DNA of 64,000 bases from Hoplostethus atlanticus (taxonomy: Eukaryota > Chordata > Actinopteri > Trachichthyiformes > Trachichthyidae): assembly GCA_034670405.1 (NCBI GenBank), contig JAXDDX010000001.1:11613001-11677000 (forward strand), in the 5' to 3' direction. Position 1 is the first letter of the stretch; every line of letters begins with the position of its first letter. The notes beneath the pieces were generated by a model. The model was not told the origin of the DNA, ran no database searches, and was given only the letters and a program-made list of their open reading frames with translations. Position numbers and translations under genes: made by a program. Positions 12,501-24,500 of this stretch are shown here, piece by piece.

Positions 12501-15500
12501 GCTATGTTCCATTTTTAAATCTGTGTGGGCATTTCTGCAAAGTAAGCCTTTGTTTATTTTGATTGAACTTGATGTTGCTATTGGTACCGCCTGTGTGTAT
12601 GTTCATCCATTCATTGAACATGGACATGACCCTGGACAGGTCACCAGTCCATCATAGGGTTAACCAGACAAACAATCACACTCACACTCACATTCAGACC
12701 TATGGGCAATTTAGAGTCTCCAGTTCACCTGACTTGTATGTCTTTGGACTGTGGGAGGAAACCGGAGCACGTGGAGGAAACCCACGCAAACACGGGGAGA
12801 ACATGCAAACTCCACACAGAAAGGGCCGGGGCCGGGGCTGAGACTCTGTGCCACCCTGTATATTAATAATATCATAGAATTACATTATCACTTGTTTAGT
12901 TTAATCGGTGTTCTTGTTTTTTTTTTTACTAATATCAAGAGGACAGTGTACATTTGAGAAAGGCAGGAAAGAGAACATGAATTGAAGTATGCCACCATTT
13001 GTTCAAATTTGATGCCACTGTCATTTGACCTACCTGAGCTCTCCTGGAAAGTGGCAAAGAAACCATCAAAGTTCTTGTAACCGTCAGACACAAAGAGTAT
13101 GTGCAGGGAGTTGCCAGAGCTCTGAATCGGGGCAGGCCTGTTGTTTCCACAGAACCGACCTATAACACGTGAGTTGATGCTATCACCATCTCGGACCTCC
13201 ACGTAGTCATAGCGACAAGAATGGTCAAACTCCAGACTCAGCATCATGAACCTAATAGTGTGAAGAAGAAAAAACAGGAAGTATCAGGCAAATGTGGAAT
13301 GCCTTGGACAGTCTTGTAAACACAACAGTGTCAATGTAATCAAGCTAATTTTCAAAATAAAATGCCACCAACAATCCAAACTCTGAAATTATTTTCATTG
13401 ATGCACAACCTTCACACATTAGATCAAAGTAACTTCAGAAGAATGGCCTGGGGTGCTGGTATGATTCTTCACCATCAATAACACTCAATATTTGTCTCAA
13501 CCAATGAAATACAAGGGTAACAAAGTTCCTGTCATGTTCCCAATCACCAAAGTTTGTCCACTGGAAAACTACCTCTATCATCACATCTGCCGACTCTATC
13601 CACATGCACTTTGGTTCATCTCATGCAAAAACCTTTCATTGCAGACCTGTATTTTCCATATCAAACCAGTTTATAGTGTTCTCTCTGGGGCTTGGCTCAA
13701 ATTGAATATGAAGTAAACTACATGAAGTAACCTGACTGAATTTGTCGGTGTAGAATGTTCTGTTGTATTCCTGGTATAACCATGTTTTCCTGGACTACGA
13801 GAGCACCTAAGGTTTCCTGGCAGTGCCACATTAGTTGGCATCACGGTACTCACAGACTCCTTTTCATTTGCAGCCAGCAAACAAGTAATGAACAGTAATC
13901 ATCGCTATTGAATATGTTAACAGCTACCGCGAGTAATTCACCCCGCTTTTACACGGCTCAATTCTTTTAATGGAGGTGTGGAGTGTGCATCTCATTTTCC
14001 CCCGAGATCATAGCGATGGAAGTTTTAGATTTATGGCTGTATTGAAGTGTAAGCAAGATTAATGAGAGTATATAACCATGTAATCATATTTTCAAGGCAA
14101 ACAAATGCAGCTTTTCCAACTGAGATTATGGCTATGACAGCATAGGCATTTTGATACGATGAGAAAATTGTTCCTGTATGCATTTAATGGGACAATTATG
14201 ATTGAACCAATATGAAATATTTGAGATATAGCAGAATCATTACCGACACTTGACAGCTAGTAAGAAAACAGTTAACACAAATCAAGCAACAGAAAATAGA
14301 TGCCAAAAGCCAATATTTGGCTTTGGGAAGCTCTAGAAAAGACCTACTCACCCTCACATTAAATAGGTCATTTATAGTTAACACTCATTACATGCCATTA
14401 AACTGTTGATGTGCACATATAAATGCCATCACATTTATGTAATTGGTAATCAGTCCTGCTGATAAATAGCATCATCCAGCACAGTCTCAGTGTGCAGCTC
14501 ATTATTTCTTATCATTGCCTAGTTAAAGTGTCCATAAAATGTCTGCATATCCATGAATCGTGCATAGACTTGTTTTTCTAATGTGAACTGTTGATTGCAC
14601 ACCATTATTTCCAAAACAAGTAGTATGGCTGGTGATTACAGCGGTGTGAGATCTCTTGGTGATGTGTCAGCATTTCCAAAACATTCCCAATGAGCTTTAA
14701 GACAGTCAGGTAATCTATGGAGTGTGGCTTTGGGGCATGTTTTAACAAGAATGTAAGTGACTATAATAATTGGTGAGAAAAAAATGATATACTCTTTCAG
14801 TTCATGAGCTGCTTGGTTTAGTGGTATAGCATGGCTTTGAGAGGGCTGCTAGCTGGATTAGGACAAACAGAGAAAAATAAAATTGAAAGTAAAGTGAGGT
14901 CAAGTTTCTACAGAAAGTAAGGAAAAAGACAAAAGATTATACTTATTTCACTTCAATGTTGCCAAACTGTCTTTGGCTAATTATTTATAGCAGGTTTTGG
15001 TATGACATCAAGTCCCCGAGTTTTATCAAAGACCCTTGTGTCATGGGGGCTTAGACTAAAGAGATATAATGCTAAATGTTAGCCTGTAGCAGCTCCCGTC
15101 ACGTAATTTGTAATTCATGAGAAGCACGACTACAGTTCTAGAGAAGACTGAAAGGAGTGAGTAATAAATACAGGAAGGTACTGCCAGTAATTCCTCAGAG
15201 ACTCGGGCCAAAACTTTCCATTAGTCCATCTCTGAGCACAGCAGCCCTATTTCATTTAGGGTTTCAATGGTATTTATGTCACAAGGGACATACAAATGTG
15301 ATGAATTTCTGCTTATTCACTTTTGGAAGCAATTAATCGTGTCTGTATAGACATTTGCGGTCACAGCGTGGATTTGGCCATAGAAAACCTGCCTATGCAG
15401 GTCACAGGTCTTCATGGTTGGAAAGTTTAATGTAGAGCATTATATATGTATCGTGGAAGAAATGCTTAGAATCATTAAATGTTTTTTGTATGCACAATAA

Positions 15501-18500
15501 AGCATTACAGTATATGCACTGCCTGTAACTGTGTGCAGCTTTTGTGGTGTTAAAGCCCTGCATAAAGGCTTGCCTGTGAAAAAGCTTTATGTGTAATTAA
15601 TAATAGAAATAGAAAGTTATCACATGACTGAAAGGTTTCCTCAAAGCTGGGAGTTGTGGTTTCCAAACTTTGGTGTGAACTCTAGCTTGCCATCAGGCCA
15701 CGAAACATCCAAAGTGAATGGAAATTTAACTCAAGTGGGCCAGCCGTTAATAACTATTACAGATGGACAACAAAGATCCCAAAACTTTCACGGCAGATGA
15801 AACTGCGGCCACTTGAACTCTATTGGTAGAAAAGTTTGCTGTACTCTTTAGTTTGCAGCAGGCACAAATATTTTTTTTATAATTGTAAGTCAGTACAGTC
15901 ATAATCCAAACATCAAAGGTGCTCTCACCTTTATCTGCTCTGAATCAATGCACTAACACTCTTGTTCACTCTTGTCCCATCATGTTTTGTGATAAATAGA
16001 ATATGTCAATGTCTAACCTAACATGACATTTCCTCCCTGATGATGTCGGGCAGGTAAATGCAGACCAGTAAACTAAGAGACAATAATAAAAGCAGCAGTC
16101 TTACTACCTTACCTGAAGTCTATGGTGAAGGGACGGTCCACCTGTACGGTCCACTCACACCGGGCATTAGTGGGGTAACTCTCCAGCACCAGGTGGCCCT
16201 GCCGTTTACGGATCACTCCCCCACACTCTGAAAAAGACACACAAAGAATTTCAACCTGGAATGTTCCATAGGAACTGGGGTGATTATATAGGCTGTTAAT
16301 TCGATTTGTGTTTTTATTTTTTTATGTGCAGCTACTGTAGTTACCATTTGTGCCAAAAGAAAATTTCATTTGGGTTGCCAAAGCCATTGTAAAATGTCAA
16401 CATGGAAAAGGGCCCCTTAAACAAACACAAAGAAACATAAACCCAACAGGCACGGGGCCAACTAAGGCGTTCAGTTTGCAGCTTGCCAGGTTTCTGTTCT
16501 TAATAAAATGTCTGTTTCTTCTCTATTTGCATATTGAAAAAGTTGTCGTCAGTGTCTAAATGTTACATATTAAATGATATAGGATTCCTGACTGTTGACT
16601 CTGACTTGTCATTTCAGCTCCTGAAATGGAAAACCTTCTGGGCATACGGCAGCTTTCCAAGCTGGCAGAGTTGTCTCAGATGAAGATAAATCAGCAGCAC
16701 TTTGTATATGGATATGGTATTTTCATTCATTGAAAATAATGCAGGATCCAAGAACTGGGAGGACGGGGAGAGATGACACTACTCACTCATGCAGTTTCCA
16801 CCTGACCAACCAGGCCGACACTCAGCACAGTATTTGCCACTGATAAAGAAGTCATCCTTGGGACCCCATGTCCCGTTGTTACAGCGCTTACAGTTCTCAA
16901 ATATACTGCAACCTGATAGAAAGAGAGTGATAGAGGGGGGTGGAGGATGGAAGGCAGGCAGACAAAGAGACAGAAACAAAAAGGAGACAGGAGTCAGACA
17001 GACAGACAGACAGACAGATAGATAGCTAGATAGACAATAATACAATTACTCAAGAGTTGAGCATGAACATTTAAACCTTCCAAAATTAATTGTGATTCTT
17101 TCTCAGAATTGGAAACACTTTTCCCAAACAGCTTGAACCCCATCACCCACCTTCGCCAGACCCCTACCATGTTTCATTTACATCAGCTCTGCTAAACTCA
17201 TCAAGTCCCTCTTCCACCGAAACAGAACTGCATAAACACATTGCTGCTTCCTGAAATAGCAATGTGAAGAAAACCCTACAAAATGGTTTCTTCGGAGGAT
17301 GGCTTTTCACTTCAAGGTTGCTCTGTCGGTGGGCTCAGACATTTATGGGACAGTGAACATTATCTGACCTGATTACAGGTATGAATGTAAACAACACATA
17401 GGAAGTATGCAGGGGGATTTATGAGAGTACAGAAGGCTATAACAAGTAAATTCTCTGTTCAGACAGAGAATTTCAGACATTTATGGGACAGTGAACATTA
17501 TCTGACCTGATTACAGGTATGAATGTAAACAACACATAGGAAGTATGCAGGGGGATTTATGAGAGTACAGAAGGCTATAACAAGTAAATTCTCTGTTTAA
17601 CAGTACAACCTGATGAACAGGTATCCATTTGATTATAAACAGCTGTTTTTTTTCCATAAAAGAAAATATGAGCATATGCATGCTGTGAAGAAAACATGAC
17701 ATACTTCCATAGCCGAGAGCAACATGCGATATAGAAAGTGGATTTTGAACGTGTGAGCTGGTTTGCACGTGCACATATCCCCATGTGCTCGTAGTCTCAT
17801 GCACATTAACGAGCGTATGCACACGTTAACGTACACATCTGTGAGTATAAATGCCATCCAGATCTACACACATTTCCTTTCATGAAACAAAGTTCAGCTG
17901 TGATCTTTCGCTTCCTTATTCTGCCAGTAATTCAAGAGGAAGAGTGAAAATGTGAAGTTGGCCTAGACACCAGAAGTTATTGTAAATCTTTCTATCAGAC
18001 AATGTTCCATGCTAAAATTCAAACAGCTGTGTAGTTGATAGATGGTACTTGAGTCTAGCAGGTAAATGGCAGACAAAGAAAATCAGATGAAAATGTGGAC
18101 ATGAGCTGACAATAATCAACAGATCCTTACTTTTTAGTAGGCTCAACTCTACCCGCCTTTTATTCTGTCCAAGCAAATTACCATCAAATAGGGGTAGAGA
18201 TGGACAAATCCATAATGGAAGCAGTGCACATTCCCATGGCCAACATGGAGGTATTGTATGTTAGATTGACTACCTGGTTGGATGATGCATGGGTCACACT
18301 CGTTGATGGCATTGCGGCAGCAGGGCACGGAGTAGCCCACAGGAGTCCCCTGGATCGGACACTTGCAGCGGAACAAATGGTACTCGCAGCAGCCCCTGCA
18401 CATCACGTTCCACTCTGGGCCAGGGCAGTGATTGTACAAATGCCTGTAGTCTGGAAAAGTTGATAAATCAGGGTTAGTACTATCACTCAAACCAACACAA

Positions 18501-21500
18501 CAGGGGGAATATGGCGTACAGAAAGAGTGGAAGATGAATCAAATATGGCGTGGAGAAAATATCTTAAATGTAATGGTTGTTGCTATGGGAAAATGTGAGC
18601 GGGCGTGTGTTTTGGTCAGCAAAACGCCTGAGCAACTGTGGAAGGATTGTGGTCTGTGCAAGTCAAGATGCTGCCTGCCTTTGCCTGACCGACGCTAAGT
18701 GCCAGCTCCCTATGAGTCTCTGGCTATTTAGCATTGCCATATGGTTGCAACCTCCTGTTTATGGGACCGCGTATCCCTTAGCAGTTTACCTCCCCTCTGT
18801 TCGGCTGCGTATTATCTCATACTATACTACATCAGACACCATTAGCTCAGTAACATACCACAACGGTCAAGTCACTGTCATGGAAAACAGGATCAGGTCA
18901 TTAATCAGAAAGTGCTTTATACATGTCAGTGCAACCACTGACCTTCTCTTGCTCTGTTAAGTTTTTACCCAATAAATCCATGTTTAATTGCATCGGAAAA
19001 CAGCGAATCAAGGACCTTTCAGTCTGAGTGGTCAGGATTACGTAACAGTGGATTTAAAAGCTGAAACAGAGACAAGTGGAAATTCTCCCATGGCAGATGT
19101 GGCAGGACAACTTACAGAAGCTGCACTTTACACTTGGCACAATGTCACTGCAGCATTTCACACATCGCCCAACCCCTACAATACCCGATAATAATAACCA
19201 TCCCCTCCTCCTCCTTTTATCCACCCCTTAACTCCTATTATACTTACTGAAACGGCCCCACACACATGCACGCACACACACACGCACGCTTGCATACTGG
19301 TTTCATTTGTAATGCCGTAGTTGCATACCAGCTTTGTTTACAATTATAGTTTTATGTAGCCTGGAAGCATTGCGCTTTTATTTTTGTGACCCCACTGAGG
19401 AGCCACGTCAAACATCATTATTTACAATGGGATGGTCAGTTATTGCTAAGTCTGAAACCCAGACACACACAAACACACAGCACATAGCTCAGAACATACA
19501 AGGCATACACATTCACACACACATGCATGCACAGATGTGAATGATCTCTTAGAGGCTGTTTGTGGACAGTCAGCTGGAGAGGAGGTGTACAGATGTCCTG
19601 GAAAGTTATGAGACTGCCTGCCCTCTGACATTAATGAAATCATAAATTACATCTCACTCCAACCACAATCTGGCCTTCTCCTTAACTAGCTCTCCTCCTT
19701 CACCGAAGAGGACACGCTAAAGTACGGCATAGCTGTGGCGTTAATCAGACAATGTAGGAGGTGTAATTGCCACAAGGTCAAGTTTATGGTTGCTATTTCT
19801 TTGTCATGGTAACGCTGTTTTGTAAAGCTGTTGCAGTCATTTTGCAATATTTTCTTGTTTTGTATTGCGTGTTGTTATTGCTTTGATGACCGAGTGGGGC
19901 TCGGTTGAGTCCAGGAATTAACCGGCATGGGGTCTCTCTGCTCTCTCTATTCTGCGCTGTTGTGATGTTTGTTAGACCTCAGGATTAAAGTTTAATTTCA
20001 CTAAGGCTGTTGTGCGTGTAACCGCCCGTCCCTTCCATCCATTACTGCTAACTTTTTTGCATTGTCCTCTTTCGTCTGTCTCTATGTGAAAAGAGAGAGG
20101 AGCCCATAGTTTCTGCTCAGATTGTCATTTTTGTGGATTTTCTTTGACAAAGTGTGGGAACCACAAACATCCTTGGCATGGACACAGACTATTTGTTTAG
20201 AGAAATGTTTGTTGAGAGAAAAAGGCAAATACAGAGTGAGAAAGAAAGACGATTCACTATACTATGGGTAAAGTACATATGCACATTATACAATACGACA
20301 ATGGCACAGGAGATCTCTTCATCCACAGCAAGAAATTCAAGTCAAACCAAAACATTTTAACCGTAGCTGAAAAGTTTTCAACATATATTTCTATATAATA
20401 GGGAGAATTGGCATAACAATAAGCATGACGTTGACATTTGACCAGGACATGGTGATTTGCAGTAACTGATCATGTATGGAAGCTGCTGAGTGTTAGTCTG
20501 ACCTCCTTCAGTGGCTGTACACCAGGAGTCCATCCAAACTCTGGTCTGCTTTCACTCACTCATGTTAAAATGCAGTTGGAACAAACTACATCTCAAATAA
20601 CTATTGTTATGATCACAATATGATACCAATTACAAAAGATGGAGGCTTGGTATTGTCAACCAGTGTGATTGGATTAAAACCACTGCCGCCATTACTTTCT
20701 TATTGGCCAATTTTACCAATCTGTCTTTAATCTTTTGCCAGTACCATGCAGCGAATAACACTTCAGGATGTGAACAGTACTCAAACTTGATGATGGTTAG
20801 GGGACTGAGAGGTGTGATGGCTGCCACATGGGGATTGAGAGGTGCTGACCCCATCTTCCCTCCTTATGGGACAGCTTAACTACTTTCTTACTGAGGTTTG
20901 TATAGCAAGCTGGCCTGAGAGACTGAGAAACCTGATTTATTGGACATAGACATGAAAGGGTCAAAAGACTTTATGACCTGGCCTGGTAATATCATTACAT
21001 CGATCGCCACTCTGGTTCTTGTCTTTTGACAGAAAAATGTCATCCCGTAGTGGAAACTGCTTCGGATACATTCCCACCAGAGAACAATTCATTGTCTTGC
21101 CCTGATTTATAATAGGATTACTTCCACGTTATTTCCACAGGTGTATTTTGTTTCTCTCTGTTCTCTATCTAATGCACCTCTCAGAGGTAAATAAACACAG
21201 GCGGCGGTGTTTTCAGTGTTTTCAGTGTTTACATACTGTGAATGGATTCCGTTTGCTCAACTGCAGCTCTGTTGATAAGACTGTTTTCTTTGGAGCGTGA
21301 CTGAGGTTGGACGCCTGCTGGAATGCAACTTTATTTCTCTGCACTACCCTCTTTTCTCTCCTTAATAACCGTTTACTGATTCAAAACGCTGAAGATCATT
21401 TCTACACATCTGTGTTTGGCTTGCGCCGAGTGATCAGAGCTTATTCAAAGCAGAGATAGAGTCACTGCCTTACAAACACACATCTGCCAGGCTTCCAGGT

Positions 21501-24500
21501 TAACACCTGCAGATGAATACAGACGGGATAGTAACAATTTTAGGTGCGATTTTACAAGAACAACTGTTTAGGAAGGTGGGAACAGCTGTGGAAGTGAACG
21601 TGTGCATGAGTGAGTGAGTGAGTGAGTGAGTGTGTCTATCAAAAGCAGTGTAATTTCCTATGGAATACGTGTTTGGCACAAATACCCATCAAATTAAGTC
21701 TTTTAAACACATACCAAGACTGACAATGTCAGGGAGTGTGAGGAGAAATAGCAGAAGCATTTTACTGTAATTATCATTTTTCATAAGTTCTGCTCCTCAG
21801 GCAAGGCAGGTTGAACCCAAGACAGTGAGTGTTTGTGTTTTGTTCCCTGCATTAATTGAGTCTCGTGCTCCTGGCTCTTGTGTATAACAGGAGTTTGATA
21901 ACAAACTCTGGCACCTTGATGGATGTTGTTAGCCTGGTAACTAGCAAGAAATCCATTGCTTAATATTGTTTTGTTGTTAAGCTCCATGGCTGTTTAGCAA
22001 CCTTACCATGCAACTTGGTCTGTTATAAATGTGTCTTGGTATTTCAAAGTATATCAAAGTAACTAGTGTGTCTGTCAGAACACTGCTGGCACTCAGCCAT
22101 AGAAACAAAATGTAACAACACATCACAAAAGCTCTTTTTTTCCCCAGTACTTGAGCGTGCAGATCTTTGTGTGTGTTGTTTGGCTTTTCTGGTCTTATGT
22201 AATTGGTGTCTGTCTTTTTCCATTCCAGATGTTTTGCTCCTAAACGTACTCCTTGACATGAATGTCAAGAAGGCATACAAACGAAAATAGCAATAATCCA
22301 GGCATCTCAGACGCTCCGTCGCCTGGTGGGGACCCCCTTATTTCTCAGAGCACTCCCGCCCCATCATAACCTTCATGCCTAGGCTGTAAGCCTGCATGCC
22401 TCGGCTGCACACCTTTCATGTGGCTCCAGAGACTGACATCATTATCACCGGGAGCAGAAAAACAGTCATGGAACTTCACTCACCTTCCTCCAGGGATCAG
22501 GTGATTTCTGTGACCCAAACTTACTGTCTTGTTGGCCCAATACCCTGCCCTACCCTCACATAAGACAGCCACAGCAGACAATGACCTCTGCAAAGGACAG
22601 TCCATAAACTTTTGATAATTGTTTAACTGAATGATTTCTCTCTCTTTCAAAAATAAACCCTATGTGAAGAGAGCTTTTGGACCTGAGCATTCAAATGCAC
22701 ATTCATGCATGGATGGATACAGGTGCACACGCACATGCACACAAACACACACACACACATCCAACAGTATTGAGAAATGATACATTCCATTCAAAATATG
22801 CTGCAGGCTCAGAATTTGACCACAGAGGCTTCATAACTTTACCCATAAATCCATATCAGCCCCTGACAAAGTCCTGGAAGCCTCGACCTGGACTCCCTAT
22901 GTGTCCGTTTGAGGTGAAAACCCAAGGTCAGTGTCTGCCTTTTTTATTTGTTGTCTGTTCACATAAATTATGACTTTTGCCCAGGTTCACATTTGCAGAT
23001 ATGTGATGCCTTCAGGGCCTCAGATTACGTTTGTCATTCAGCTCTTATTTCACATCCAAATGTTATCAGAAATACAGCTGTGCGTGCTGCTATCTGTGAC
23101 ATTGAAACCCTTTATCTTCTAGTATTTCTGTCTCTCCCTCGCTGCTCAGAAACAGTATCTTATCAGCATGAGTGAATGTAGCTGTCTGCCTTGCTACTCA
23201 ACACGCTCACGGCCTCAGCTAAGGTATTTTAAACACCCCACAAAACTGGACAGACACATAGACGGTTAAAGATGGAAGGTTTGAGATGAGCTCAACATGC
23301 TGACCTAACATTGAGATGAATGCTGTCTCCTCCAGGGGCTCTGTCACCACTGTTAAGCATATGTGTCTCTGTATTCTGCAGGTTCCTGTTAATGGTTGAG
23401 TTTATGTCTTGGGTAATGATGGTGCTTGTTTTGTACAGTACATCAGGGTTTTTCCTGAAGAAGACGGCCTCCAAAGCAAATTTTTGGGTCGCCGAAACAG
23501 AAAAGTCACATTTTGAGGGAATAAAACGATCATAATTATAGTATTTTGACGATATGTTGGTATTAAACAGCCCAGTCAGTAGGGGGTGTACATCGGCGCT
23601 ACTGTCATTTCCACAATGTCTGAGCACTGCCTGCCAAGAGCTGCCAAGTACCAACGAGCCAGTATCTTCATCCCAACCAGAGATAAAACTTTCCTGAAAA
23701 TATTTTACCGACCTTTTTATTAACAATTTTGATATAACATTGGTTTATTTTCAACCATATGTGCCTCAGAATTCTGTTAAATAAATTCCATAAATAAATA
23801 TGGATAAACCTTTCCTAATCCTTGAATCTTTCTTCGGGGCTCGGTGTCAAAAGTTGCAGACGTCCACATATGGTCTGTCTGGATCAAACAGGTACCACTT
23901 TAACCTTCAACCAATCCCCTAACAGATTTCGGTCAAGCATCGCACGCTGATCCACATGGGTGGTCGACTACCGAAGCCCCATTCTGAGCCAGGACAAACC
24001 CTGTACATGCAACAGCATATTTGTGTCATACTTGCTCTCTGTTTAACTTATGTGACATGAGGAATTGTGTCAGGAAGAGCTTAAGAGGACAGGGAGTAAC
24101 ATCTGCTACTGAATAAATCGTTTCCTTGTTGGAAAATGGTGCTTATTTGACACTGACATACTATGGAAAAATAACTGATTTTATAGCTAGTGTGTGTGTG
24201 TGTGCATGTGAGTGTGTGTATAATTCCTGTTGCTCATTGCCCACAGCAGCTGTCTGGTATTTTGAGGTCTGAGTGATTTAGCTGTCGTGGAACAGGAAAC
24301 TCCCGGGGGACTTCTGTGGGCATTGCGTATCTGTATGTAGCATGATCCCAAACGTTGAGCTCGATGGGCATGTTGCTTTAAATACACGTCTGCCCGATAG
24401 GAAACCACAAACCCAATGAAAAACCCCGTCACTCTATTATCCACTTTAGTGAAATGGTATGTACACACACTAAAATGTAGGTCAAACAGAAGTCTGAGAT

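Noticed and set aside
14808-14870. tRNA-like A-box sequence (GGTTTAGTGGTATAGC)
   Set aside because: No B box, acceptor stem or cloverleaf could be formed.
18577-18960. 127-codon plus-strand frame in PAMR1 intron 1
   Set aside because: No domain similarity and no coding-like features.
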